From Cupriavidus sp. D39 (GTDB lineage Bacteria > Pseudomonadota > Gammaproteobacteria > Burkholderiales > Burkholderiaceae): 64,000 bases of DNA. The stretch covers positions 3,906,001-3,970,000 of the forward strand of contig NZ_JAPNLE010000009.1 in NCBI RefSeq assembly GCF_026627925.1. The letters run 5' to 3'. Position numbers and translations under genes: made by a program. The notes beneath the pieces were generated by a model. The model was not told where the DNA came from and ran no database searches. It worked only from the letters and a program-made list of their open reading frames with translations. Positions 47,376-56,406 of the stretch are shown here, piece by piece (position 1 is the first letter of the stretch; every line of letters begins with the position of its first letter).

Positions 47376-47612
47376 GACCTGGAGAACCTTCCCGTAGGGA
47401 TTAACCCGGAATTGTCATCGGCGTGACAACCGGGGGAAATGGCATGGACTATCTTACGATCACCACGAACCGCGAATGCGCGCCAGGACAGGCGCGGCGG
47501 GCTTGTTGCATTGCGGCAGAAACGCCGCCGGGCAAAACAGGCCAAGTATAACCAGCGGCAGCAGGCTTGGCACCGGTGGCGGACCCCGCTTTCGGAGTGA
47601 CAGGAGACATCC

Positions 47613-49583
47613 ATGCAGGAACCGTCGGCGACGACCTTCCCGCGCTTGTTGCTTGCGCATGCGCAGCAGCGGCCGGAAAGCCCGGCTTACCGTGAGAAGG
47701 ATCTCGGGATCTGGCAAACCTATAGCTGGGCGCAGACCGCGCAGGAGATGCGCGCGCTGGCGTGCGGCCTGGCTGCGCTGGGCTTTGCCCGCGCAATGAA
47801 CCTGGCGGTGGTCGGCGACAACCGGCCGCGCCTGTACTGGGCCATGAGCGCGGCGCAGGCGATGGGCGGCGTGCCGGTGCCGCTTTACCAGGACGCGATC
47901 GCCGGCGAGATGATCTACGTGCTGAACGACGCCGAGATCGACTTCGCCATCGTGGAGGACCAGGAGCAGGTGGACAAGCTGCTGGAGGTGGAGGAGCAGC
48001 TTGCCGCGCAGGGCCGCAAGGTGCGCCACATCATCTATGAAGACCCGCGCGGGCTGCGCGACTACGATCATCCGGCGTTGATGTCTTACCAGCGCCTGCA
48101 GGAAATCGGCCGCGAATTCGATCGCGCCAATCCCGGCTACTTCGATGCGGCCGTTGCCGCCGGCGAGCCCGACGACACCGCCATCATCCTCTACACCTCT
48201 GGCACCACCGGCAAGCCCAAGGGCGTGTGCCATTCGCACCGCGGCCTGATCGGCGCGGCGCGCAACGGCTGCGCGTTCGATGGCCTCACCGCGAAGGACG
48301 ATGTGCTGTCCTACCTGCCGATGGCATGGGTGGGCGACAACCTGTTCTCGTACGCGCAGGCCATGGTGGCGGGATTCACCGTGAACTGCCCGGAATCGCG
48401 CGAGACGGTCATGACCGACCTGCGCGAGATTGGCCCAACCTACTACTTCGCGCCGCCGCGCATCTATGAAAACCTGCTGACGCAGGTGATGATCCGCATG
48501 GAAGACGCGGGCTGGATCAAGCGCAAGCTTTTCCACTGGGCCATGGGCGTGGCGCGCCGCTGCGGCACCGACATTCTCGATGGCAACCCGGTGCCGCTGG
48601 CCGACCGGCTGCGCTACGCCGCGGGCGAAGTGCTGATCTTCGGGCCGCTGCGCAATGTGCTGGGCATGAGCCGCATCCGCGTGGGCTACACGGCGGGCGA
48701 GGCAATCGGCCCGGACCTGTTCCGCTTCTATCGCTCCATCGGCGTCAACCTCAAGCAGTTCTACGGCCAGACCGAAACCTGCGCCTATGTCTGCCTGCAG
48801 CCGGACGGCAAGGTCAAGTTCGATTCGGTCGGGCCCGCCGCGCCGGGCATGGAGATCCGCATTGCCGAGAACGGCGAGGTCCTGGTGCGTGGCGTGGGCT
48901 TGCTCAAGGCGTACTACAAGCGCGACGACGCCACCCGCGAGGCGATTAACGACCAAGGCTATTTCATGACCGGCGACGCCGGGGTGATCGATGCCGACGG
49001 CCACCTGAAGATCATCGATCGCGCCAAGGATGTGGGCAAGCTGTCCGACGGCGCCATGTTCGCGCCCAAGTACATCGAGAACAAGCTCAAGTTCTTTCCC
49101 TATATCAAGGAAGCGGTGGCGTTCGGCACCGGCCGCGACAGCGTCTGCGCGTTCATCAACATCGATTTCGATGCCGTGGGCAACTGGGCCGAGCGGCGCC
49201 ACCTGGCCTATGCGGGCTACATCGACCCGGCGGCGCAGCCAGAGGTGATCGCCATGATCGGCGAGTGCGTCGAGCAGGTGAATGCGGACCTTGCCACCGA
49301 TGCCATGCTGGCCGGTTCGCAGGTTTCGCGCTTCCTGATCCTGCACAAGGAACTCGATCCGGACGACGATGAGCTCACTCGCACGCGCAAGGTGCGGCGT
49401 GGCTATATCGCCGAGAAATACGCGTCGCTGATCGAGGCACTGTACACAGGCAAGACGGAGCAGTTCATCGAGACGCGCGTGAAGTTCGAGGACGGACGCG
49501 AAGGCAGCGTCTCGGCCACGTTGAAGCTGGTCGATGTAAAGCGCTTCGAGCCGGCCACTGCCGGTGCGAAGCGCGCAGCATGA
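47613..49583 (+). CDS. AMP-binding long-chain acyl-CoA ligase-like protein
   Basis: An adenylate-forming ligase of 656 residues related to long-chain fatty acyl-CoA synthetases. The P-loop is ILYTSGTTGKPKGVCHSHRG, with YGQTETCAYVC and GDAGVIDADGHLKIIDRAKD (hinge) further on. It is the first gene of a probable operon with five Liv-type ABC genes and overlaps the next gene by 4 bases. This coupling suggests uptake followed by CoA activation of a carboxylic acid such as an aromatic, branched or long-chain acid. The exact substrate is unknown. Confidence 0.9.
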   Translation: MQEPSATTFPRLLLAHAQQRPESPAYREKDLGIWQTYSWAQTAQEMRALACGLAALGFARAMNLAVVGDNRPRLYWAMSAAQAMGGVPVPLYQDAIAGEMIYVLNDAEIDFAIVEDQEQVDKLLEVEEQLAAQGRKVRHIIYEDPRGLRDYDHPALMSYQRLQEIGREFDRANPGYFDAAVAAGEPDDTAIILYTSGTTGKPKGVCHSHRGLIGAARNGCAFDGLTAKDDVLSYLPMAWVGDNLFSYAQAMVAGFTVNCPESRETVMTDLREIGPTYYFAPPRIYENLLTQVMIRMEDAGWIKRKLFHWAMGVARRCGTDILDGNPVPLADRLRYAAGEVLIFGPLRNVLGMSRIRVGYTAGEAIGPDLFRFYRSIGVNLKQFYGQTETCAYVCLQPDGKVKFDSVGPAAPGMEIRIAENGEVLVRGVGLLKAYYKRDDATREAINDQGYFMTGDAGVIDADGHLKIIDRAKDVGKLSDGAMFAPKYIENKLKFFPYIKEAVAFGTGRDSVCAFINIDFDAVGNWAERRHLAYAGYIDPAAQPEVIAMIGECVEQVNADLATDAMLAGSQVSRFLILHKELDPDDDELTRTRKVRRGYIAEKYASLIEALYTGKTEQFIETRVKFEDGREGSVSATLKLVDVKRFEPATAGAKRAA

Positions 49584-50503
49584 GCAGGGGCGGGAGGATG
49601 ACGCAAATGGCATGGCAAGGCGTGGAGCGCGGCGGCGATGGCCAGCCGGTGTGGAGCGGTGCGTCCGCGGCGGCAGGGGCAACAGCGCAGGCGCTCGGCG
49701 GGGTCCAGGCGGAACATGCGCAGGTGCGCAAGGCCGGGGACGTGATACTCGACCTGCAGAACATCTCGCTGGCTTTCGGCGGCGTGAAGGCGCTGACCGA
49801 TATCTCCTTCGATGTGCGCGAGCATGAGATCCGCGCCATCATCGGGCCCAACGGCGCGGGCAAGAGCTCGATGCTCAATGTGATCAACGGGGTTTACCAC
49901 CCGCAGCAGGGCCGCATCGTATTTCGCGGCGAGGAACGGCGCAGGATGCATCCCACCGCCGCGGCGCGCCAGGGCATCGCGCGCACCTTCCAGAACATCG
50001 CGTTGTTCAAGGGCATGACTGTGCTCGACAACATCATGACCGGGCGCAACACCAGGTTCCGCAGCGGCCTGCTGGCCAATGCGCTGTGGTGGGGCCCGGC
50101 GCGCAACGAGGAAATGCAGCACCGGCGCAAGGTCGAGGAGGTGATCGATTTCCTCGAGATCCAGGCTATCCGCAAGACGCCGGTAGGGCGCCTGCCCTAC
50201 GGCCTGCAAAAGCGCGTGGAACTGGCGCGCGCGCTGGCGGCCGAGCCCTCGATGCTGCTGCTCGACGAACCGATGGCGGGCATGAACGTGGAAGAGAAGC
50301 AGGACATGTGCCGCTTCATCCTGGACGTGAACCACCAGTTCGGCACCACCATCGTGCTGATCGAGCACGACATGGGCGTGGTGATGGATATCTCCGATCG
50401 CGTGGTGGTGCTGGACTACGGCAAGAAGATCGGCGATGGCACGCCCGAGGCGGTGAAGGCCAACCCGGACGTGATTCGCGCCTACCTCGGCGCGGGCCAT
50501 TGA
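49580..50503 (+). CDS. Branched-chain type ABC transporter ATPase, LivG-like
   Basis: An ATP-binding subunit of 307 residues. Walker A is GPNGAGKSS, the signature region LPYGLQKRVELARAL is of the LivG type (YGLQ in place of LSGGQ), and Walker B is MLLLDEPMAGM. It carries an N-terminal extension of ~50 residues before LDLQNISLAFGGVKAL. ATG 49580 overlaps the ligase stop; a GGGAGG would better serve ATG 49607. It partners with the LivF-like ATPase at 54122. Confidence 0.9.
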   Translation: MSRGGRMTQMAWQGVERGGDGQPVWSGASAAAGATAQALGGVQAEHAQVRKAGDVILDLQNISLAFGGVKALTDISFDVREHEIRAIIGPNGAGKSSMLNVINGVYHPQQGRIVFRGEERRRMHPTAAARQGIARTFQNIALFKGMTVLDNIMTGRNTRFRSGLLANALWWGPARNEEMQHRRKVEEVIDFLEIQAIRKTPVGRLPYGLQKRVELARALAAEPSMLLLDEPMAGMNVEEKQDMCRFILDVNHQFGTTIVLIEHDMGVVMDISDRVVVLDYGKKIGDGTPEAVKANPDVIRAYLGAGH

Positions 50504-50545
50504 TGCCGATGCACACGCAACGCACGGAACGAGACAAGGAAAACC

Positions 50546-51460
50546 ATGACGTTCTTCTTTGAAATCCTGATCGGCGGCTTATTGTCGGGGTTGATGTATT
50601 CGCTGGTGGCGCTGGGGTTCGTGCTGATCTACAAGGCATCGGGCGTGTTCAACTTCGCGCAGGGCGCGATGGTGTACTTTGCCGCGCTGGCGGTGGTGGG
50701 GCTGATGGACAAGGGCCTGCCGATGTGGGCGGCCGTGATCGGCGCGTTTGGCGTGATGGTGGTGGTGGGCATCAGCACCGAACGCCTGGTGCTGCGCAAG
50801 CTGGTCAACCAGCCGCCCATCACGCTGTTCATGGCCACCATCGGGCTGTCGTTTTTCCTCGAAGGGCTGGGGCCGCTGCTGTTCGGCAATGAAGTGCGCC
50901 CGATCAACCTCGGCATCGTCGACGAGCCCATTGAAGCCATCCTGACGCGCTTCAATATCGTGGTGTCCAAGTTCGACCTCGCAGCGGCGGGCATCGCCGG
51001 CATCCTGGTGGGCACGCTGGCGCTGTTCTTCCAGTACACCAAGGTGGGCCGCGCATTGCGCGCTGTGGCGGACGATCACCAGGCGGCGCTGTCGCTGGGG
51101 ATTCCTCTGCAGCATATCTGGGCCATCGTGTGGGGCGTGGCGGGCTTTGTCGCGCTGGTGGCGGGCATGCTGTGGGGCTCGCGCAATGGCGTGCAGTTTG
51201 CGCTGACACTGACTGCATTGAAGGCGCTGCCGGTGCTGATCCTGGGCGGCTTTACCTCGGTGCCCGGCGCCATCGTCGGCGGGCTGATCATCGGCGCCTC
51301 GGAGAAGCTGGCCGAGATCTATATCCCGCCCGTGTTCCAGTCCGCGTTCGGCGGCAACTTCGGTGGCATCGAAGGCTGGTTCCCCTATGTGTTTGCGCTG
51401 TTGTTCCTGCTGGTGCGGCCCGAAGGGCTGTTCGGTGAGAAACACATCGATCGTGTCTGA
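50546..51460 (+). CDS. Branched-chain type ABC transporter permease, LivH-like
   Basis: An inner-membrane permease of 304 residues with about eight hydrophobic segments. The start GGLLSGLMYSLVALGFVLIYKASGVFNFAQGAM is the LivH signature. The conserved EAA-like loop follows GRALRAVADD. The family members move branched-chain amino acids, urea or amides; here the substrate is likely a carboxylic acid, judged by the neighbouring ligase. Start at ATG 50546 with AAGGAAAACC upstream. Confidence 0.92.
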   Translation: MTFFFEILIGGLLSGLMYSLVALGFVLIYKASGVFNFAQGAMVYFAALAVVGLMDKGLPMWAAVIGAFGVMVVVGISTERLVLRKLVNQPPITLFMATIGLSFFLEGLGPLLFGNEVRPINLGIVDEPIEAILTRFNIVVSKFDLAAAGIAGILVGTLALFFQYTKVGRALRAVADDHQAALSLGIPLQHIWAIVWGVAGFVALVAGMLWGSRNGVQFALTLTALKALPVLILGGFTSVPGAIVGGLIIGASEKLAEIYIPPVFQSAFGGNFGGIEGWFPYVFALLFLLVRPEGLFGEKHIDRV

Positions 51461-51486
51461 CCGGCCCTCGCCACAGGAGAGAAAAC

Positions 51487-52563
51487 ATGTTCTACCGTGA
51501 ATCCGGCCAGTTCAAGACCACCTACGTCGCCGACAGCCAGATCTTCCCCATCCGCCAGGACCGCATCGGCTTTGCGGTGCTGATGGCGGTGGCCTTCGTG
51601 GCGATTCCGCTGCTGGGTTCGGAGTACTGGTTCTCGGCCATCCTGATCCCGTTCCTGATCTTCGCGCTGGCCGCGCTCGGGCTCAATATCCTCACGGGCT
51701 ACGCGGGGCAGCTTTCGCTCGGCACGGCGGCCTTCATGGCGGTGGGCGCTTACGCGGCCTACAACTTCCAGCTGCGCATCGAAGGCCTGCCGGTGCTGCT
51801 GACCTTTATCCTCGCCGGCTTGTCGGCGGCGCTGGTGGGCGTGGCGTTCGGCCTGCCGTCGCTGCGCATCAAGGGCTTCTACCTTGCGGTGGCGACGCTG
51901 GCCGCGCAGTTCTTCGTGGTGTGGGCGCTGACCAAGTTTCCCTGGTTCTCCAACAACAGCTCATCGGGCGTGATCACCGCGCAGCAGTTGAACCTGTTTG
52001 GCATCGCCATCGATACGCCGGTGAAGAAGTACCTCTTCGTACTGATGCTGGTCACGGTGCTGGCCATCGTGGCCAAGAACCTGGTGCGCTCCTCCACCGG
52101 GCGCGCCTGGATGTCGGTGCGCGACATGGACGTGGCGGCGGAGGTGATCGGCATTCCGCTGATGCGCACCAAGCTGCTGGCCTTTGCCGTCAGCTCGTTC
52201 TACTGCGGCGTGGCGGGCGCGCTCTATGCGTTCTGCTACCTGGGCTCGGTCGAGCCGGACGGCTTCTCGCTCGATCTTTCCTTCCGCGTGCTGTTCATGA
52301 TCATCATCGGCGGCGTGGGCAGCATCCTCGGCTCGTTCCTGGGCGCGGCCTTCATCCTGCTGCTGCCGATCTTCCTGGACATCGCGCTGCCGCCGCTGGC
52401 CGCGCTGCTGCACCTGCCCTTTACCAACGCCGCCGTGTCGCATATCCAGCTGATGGTGTTCGGCGGGCTGATCATCTTCTTCCTGGTGGTGGAGCCGCAT
52501 GGGCTGGCGCGGCTGTGGCAGATCGCCAAGGAAAAGCTGCGGTTGTGGCCATTCCCCCATTGA
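51487..52563 (+). CDS. Branched-chain type ABC transporter permease, LivM-like
   Basis: The second permease, 358 residues, about nine hydrophobic segments. LivM signature LNILTGYAGQLSLGTAAFMAVGAYAAYN near the first third; EAA-like loop GRAWMSVRDMDVAAEVIGIP; GGVGSILGSFLGAAF near the end. An N-terminal hydrophilic extension of ~35 residues is present. It starts 26 bases after the LivH-like gene, with GGAGAGAAA as Shine-Dalgarno. Confidence 0.92.
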   Translation: MFYRESGQFKTTYVADSQIFPIRQDRIGFAVLMAVAFVAIPLLGSEYWFSAILIPFLIFALAALGLNILTGYAGQLSLGTAAFMAVGAYAAYNFQLRIEGLPVLLTFILAGLSAALVGVAFGLPSLRIKGFYLAVATLAAQFFVVWALTKFPWFSNNSSSGVITAQQLNLFGIAIDTPVKKYLFVLMLVTVLAIVAKNLVRSSTGRAWMSVRDMDVAAEVIGIPLMRTKLLAFAVSSFYCGVAGALYAFCYLGSVEPDGFSLDLSFRVLFMIIIGGVGSILGSFLGAAFILLLPIFLDIALPPLAALLHLPFTNAAVSHIQLMVFGGLIIFFLVVEPHGLARLWQIAKEKLRLWPFPH

Positions 52564-52650
52564 ATCTCATTGCATCGACGCTTTTTAGGCCGGACCAAGA
52601 CAAACGGGTATTCCATAACAAACACACCTGCCAAGGTGAAGGAGACTGTC

Positions 52651-53985
52651 ATGACCACCCTGATTCGCAATCTGCAGCGCATTGCCCTGGCGGTGGGCGC
52701 GTCGGCCGCGCTGCTGGCGCCGCTGGCGGTGCAGGCGCAAAGCGGCGAGCAGTTCGTCGCGCTGCCTAGCTATCGCGTCGGCCCTTATGGCGCCAACGGA
52801 CAGTCCTTTTATGGCGGCTTCGTCGACTACCTGAACTACGTCAACATCAAGGAAGGTGGCGTGAACGGCGTCAAGCTGTCGTGGGAAGAGTGCGAGACCG
52901 AGTACAACAACGCCAAGGGCGTGGAGTGCTACGAGCGGCTCAAGGGCAAGAGCGCCGCCAGCAAGGGCACCGCGTATCACACCATGTCGACCGGCATCTC
53001 CTACGCGCTGGTGGACAAGACCGCGGCCGACAAGGTGCCGCTGGTGATGATGGGCTATGGCCGCACCGATGCGGTAGACGGTTCGGTCTTCCCCTATGCC
53101 TTCCCGCTGGTCACCACCTACCAGATGCAGGTCTCGGCCATCGTCAAGTTCCTGGCGGGCAAGAACGGCGGCTCGCTGGTCGGCAAGAAGATCGTCTACC
53201 TGTACCACGACTCCGCCTATGGCAAGGAGCCGATCGTGGCGCTGGAAGCCGAAGCCAAGCTCGGCAAGTTCAACCTGGTCGAGATCCCGGTGGCGCATCC
53301 CGGCAACGAGCAGGGCGCGCAGTGGCTGAAGATCCGCCAGGAGAATCCTGACTATGTGATCTTCTGGGGCTGGGGCGTGATGAACCAGACCGCGCTCAAG
53401 GCCGCGCAAAAGGTGGGCTTCGCGCGCGACAAGATGATCGGCTCGTGGTGGGCAGGTTCGGAAGAAGACACGGTACCCGCCGGCGAGGCCGCCAAGGGCT
53501 ATATGAGCGCGACATGGAACGTGGCGGGCAAGGGTGTGCCGCTGATCGCCGATATCGACAAGGTGGTCTACGGCGCCGGCAAGGGCAATATGCAGGACCG
53601 CAACAAGGTCGGCTCGGTGCTCTACAACCGTGGCGTGTCCGCGGCCGTGGTGACGGTGGAAGCGATCCGCGTGGCGCAGGCCAAGTACGGCAAGGGCAAG
53701 GTCATGAGCGGCGAAGACATGCGCTGGGCCTTCGAGAACCTGAACGTGAACAACGCCCGCCTGCAGCAACTCGGCGCCACCGGCCTGCTGCCGGAGATCA
53801 AGACCAGCTGCGACAACCATGAAGGCTCGGGCAAGGTGAAGATCCAGCAGTGGGACGGCACCAAGTGGGTCGTGGTGTCGGACTGGATCGAAGGCAACAA
53901 GAACCTGATCCATCCGCTGTTCAAGGCGAGTGCCGCGCAGTTCGCGAAAGAGAAGGGCATCACGCCTGTGTGCATGAAGTCTTGA
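52651..53985 (+). CDS. Periplasmic substrate-binding protein of the Liv-type transporter
   Basis: A type I periplasmic binding protein of 444 residues with a signal peptide ending around LAVQAQSGEQ. The mature part begins FVALPSYRVGPYGANGQSFYGG, which differs from classical LivK and resembles receptors for aromatic or other non-amino acid ligands. VFPYAFPLVTTYQMQ and HPGNEQGAQWLKIRQE are further family segments. ATG 52651 follows GGTGAAGGAGACTGTC. The ligand is unknown; the adjacent ligases point to a carboxylic acid. Confidence 0.9.
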   Translation: MTTLIRNLQRIALAVGASAALLAPLAVQAQSGEQFVALPSYRVGPYGANGQSFYGGFVDYLNYVNIKEGGVNGVKLSWEECETEYNNAKGVECYERLKGKSAASKGTAYHTMSTGISYALVDKTAADKVPLVMMGYGRTDAVDGSVFPYAFPLVTTYQMQVSAIVKFLAGKNGGSLVGKKIVYLYHDSAYGKEPIVALEAEAKLGKFNLVEIPVAHPGNEQGAQWLKIRQENPDYVIFWGWGVMNQTALKAAQKVGFARDKMIGSWWAGSEEDTVPAGEAAKGYMSATWNVAGKGVPLIADIDKVVYGAGKGNMQDRNKVGSVLYNRGVSAAVVTVEAIRVAQAKYGKGKVMSGEDMRWAFENLNVNNARLQQLGATGLLPEIKTSCDNHEGSGKVKIQQWDGTKWVVVSDWIEGNKNLIHPLFKASAAQFAKEKGITPVCMKS

Positions 53986-54027
53986 TCGGGCGAGAGAGAT
54001 CAGCAGGCGTTGCAAGATGCTGATTGT

Positions 54028-54065
54028 TTGCGCCCCTCTCCCGCATGCGGGGGAGGGGAGAAGGA
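54028..54065. repeat. REP-like palindrome inside the ABC operon
   Basis: CCCCTCTCCCGCATGC followed by GGGGGAGGGGAG forms a GC-rich hairpin between the binding-protein gene and the second ATPase gene. Similar CCCTCTCC/GGAGAGGG palindromes recur in several other gaps (near 5.1, 5.68, 46.35, 59.43, 60.79 and 60.9 kb). Confidence 0.7.
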
Positions 54066-54121
54066 TGCGGCGACGCCTCGGGGCGCTCCCGCAGGCTTAG
54101 AACCACCAACCGAGCCGCACC

Positions 54122-54937
54122 ATGAGCCTGTTGTCCGTCAACAATATCGAAGTCATCTACGACCACGTCATCCTGGTGCTCAAGGGCGTTTCGCTCGACG
54201 TGCCGGAGGGGCGGATCGTGGCGCTGCTGGGCGCCAACGGCGCGGGCAAGACCACCACGCTCAAGGCCATCTCCAACCTGCTGCACGCCGAGCGCGGCGA
54301 TGTCACCAAGGGCTCGATCGAGTACCGCGGCAACCGGGTCGACCGGCTCACGCCCAATGATTTGGTCAAGCGCGGCGTGATCCAGGTGATGGAGGGGCGG
54401 CATTGCTTCGCCCACCTGACGCTGGAGGAGAACCTGCTCACCGGCGCTTATACGCGCGGCTTGTCGCGCAGCGAAACACGCGATGCGCTGGAGCGCATCT
54501 ACGAATACTTCCCGCGCCTGAAGACGCGCCGCAAGTCGCAGGCGGGCTACACCTCCGGCGGCGAGCAGCAGATGTGCGCGATCGGCCGGGCCATGATGGC
54601 CAAGCCCAGCATGATCCTGCTCGATGAGCCATCGATGGGGCTGGCGCCGCAGATCGTGGAAGAGATTTTCGAGATCGTGCGCGACCTGAACCAGCGCGAG
54701 AAGGTCAGCTTCCTGCTGGCGGAGCAGAACACCATGGTGGCGCTGCGCTATGCGGACTACGGCTACATCCTGGAGAACGGCCGCGTGGTGATGGATGGCG
54801 CGGCCGAGGCGCTGCGCACGAATGAGGATGTGAAGGAGTTCTACCTGGGCGTCGCCGCCAATGATGGAGAGGGCGGTGGGCGAAGCTCTTTCCGCGACGT
54901 AAAAAGTTATCGCCGCCGCAAGCGCTGGCTCGCCTGA
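54122..54937 (+). CDS. Branched-chain type ABC transporter ATPase, LivF-like
   Basis: The second ATPase, 271 residues. Walker A LLGANGAGKTTT; signature TSGGEQQMCAIGRAM; Walker B MILLDEPSMGLAP; H-loop replaced by Gln in LLAEQNTMVAL, as is normal for LivF. The C-terminus is extended by ~25 charged residues (FRDVKSYRRRKRW). The gap of 136 bases after the binding-protein gene holds a REP-like palindrome and could allow differential expression. Confidence 0.92.
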   Translation: MSLLSVNNIEVIYDHVILVLKGVSLDVPEGRIVALLGANGAGKTTTLKAISNLLHAERGDVTKGSIEYRGNRVDRLTPNDLVKRGVIQVMEGRHCFAHLTLEENLLTGAYTRGLSRSETRDALERIYEYFPRLKTRRKSQAGYTSGGEQQMCAIGRAMMAKPSMILLDEPSMGLAPQIVEEIFEIVRDLNQREKVSFLLAEQNTMVALRYADYGYILENGRVVMDGAAEALRTNEDVKEFYLGVAANDGEGGGRSSFRDVKSYRRRKRWLA

Positions 54938-55020
54938 CAGGAGCCCTCGGCTGCACGCGATGCCCCACGCGATGCCTCACGCGTTTCATCACGCGACTTC
55001 CCCTACGCGAACTACGCACC

Positions 55021-56271
55021 ATGTCTGAATACTTCGATTCGCTTGAAACGCGCGCTCCGGCCGTCCGCTTGCAGGCTTTGCTGGACGCGTTGTCGCGCCA
55101 GGTTGCGCATGCCAAGGCGCATGCGCCTTATTTTGCGGAGGTGCTGCGCGACGTTGACCCGCGCGCGCTGGACTCACGCGCCGCGCTGGCGGCGCTGCCG
55201 GTAACGCGCAAGTCCGAGCTGACGGCGCGGCAAAGGACGATGCCGCCGCTGGGCGGGCTGAATGCGACGCCGCCCGGCGGCCTGCGCCATATCTTCCAGT
55301 CGCCCGGCCCGATCTTTGAGCCCGACGGGCATGGCGCCGACTGGTGGCGGATCGCGCGCGCGATGTTCGCGGCGGGCTTCCGCTCGGGCGACCTGGTCTA
55401 CAACACCTTCTCCTATCACTTCACGCCGGCCGGCATGATGATGGAAACCGGCGCCCATCGGCTTGGCTGCTGCGTGTTTCCGGCGGGCGTGGGGCAGACC
55501 GAATCGCAGGTGCAGGCAATGGCTAGCCTGCAGCCGGCGGCCTACGCCGGCACGCCATCCTTTCTCAAGCTGCTGCTGGAAAAAGGCGACGAGCTCGGCT
55601 CGCCCTGCCGGGGCCTGAGCAAGGCGCTGGTGTCAGGCGAGGCATTGCCGCCTTCGCTGCGCGCCTGGTTCACCGAGCGCGGCATCCGCGTGCAGCAGAT
55701 GTACGGCAGCGCTGACGTGGGCCTGATCGCCTACGAGACGCAGGGCGGCGATGGCTGGGTGGTGGACGAGAATGTGCTGGTGGAGATCGTCGAGCCGGGC
55801 GGCACGCAACCGATGCCTGACGGCGAGACCGGTGAGGTGGTGGTGACGGTGCTGGGCAATGGCGACTATCTGCTGATCCGCTTCGGCACGGGCGACCTGT
55901 CGGCGTTCGTTGCCGGTTGCGATCAGCGCGCCAGCCCGTGCGGGCGCACCAACCAGCGGCTCAAGGGCTGGCTGGGACGCGCCGACCAGACCACCAAGGT
56001 CAAGGGCATGTTCGTGCATCCCGGGCAGGTGGGCGAGGTGGTGCGGCGCCATCCCGAGGTGCGCGCGGCGCGCCTGGTGGTGACGGGCAGCGTGGGCGCC
56101 GACGTGATGACCCTGCACTGCGATGCCACGCGGGACGATGCGGGGCTGGCGCAGGCCATCGGCGAATCGCTGCGCGAGGTGATGCGCCTGCGCGGCGAGG
56201 TGCGCTTCGTGGCGGCGGGTTCGCTGCCGCAGGATGGCAAGGTGATCGAGGACGCGCGGCGTTACGACTGA
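55021..56271 (+). CDS. PaaK-like phenylacetate-CoA ligase family protein
   Basis: An AMP-forming ligase of 416 residues of the PaaK superfamily. Visible are YNTFSYHFTPAGMMMETGAHRLG, AYAGTPSFLKLLLEKG, and the adenylate site MYGSADVGLIAYET, plus the C-terminal GRADQTTKVKGMFVHPGQV. PaaK P-loop (SSGTTGxPT) equivalents are reduced to IFQSPGPIFEP. It follows the LivF-like gene by 83 bases and probably belongs to the same operon. This is the second CoA ligase of the cluster, perhaps for a different or aromatic acid. Confidence 0.87.
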   Translation: MSEYFDSLETRAPAVRLQALLDALSRQVAHAKAHAPYFAEVLRDVDPRALDSRAALAALPVTRKSELTARQRTMPPLGGLNATPPGGLRHIFQSPGPIFEPDGHGADWWRIARAMFAAGFRSGDLVYNTFSYHFTPAGMMMETGAHRLGCCVFPAGVGQTESQVQAMASLQPAAYAGTPSFLKLLLEKGDELGSPCRGLSKALVSGEALPPSLRAWFTERGIRVQQMYGSADVGLIAYETQGGDGWVVDENVLVEIVEPGGTQPMPDGETGEVVVTVLGNGDYLLIRFGTGDLSAFVAGCDQRASPCGRTNQRLKGWLGRADQTTKVKGMFVHPGQVGEVVRRHPEVRAARLVVTGSVGADVMTLHCDATRDDAGLAQAIGESLREVMRLRGEVRFVAAGSLPQDGKVIEDARRYD

Positions 56272-56406
56272 GTGCGATCGCGGCCAGGGGCGGGGCCGCA
56301 TGGCCGCCGGCGGGCCGCGTCGGCAGCCACAGCAGCCATGCGCTGACGGCCCGCTGCCGGCGGCTGCGGACCGCGCTAGGCGCGGGCGTAGCGGATGGCA
56401 ACGCGC

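Noticed and set aside
47460..49682. A minus-strand open frame of 740 codons opposite the acyl-CoA ligase
   Set aside because: Composition is typical of antisense shadows, and the plus strand encodes an intact ligase.
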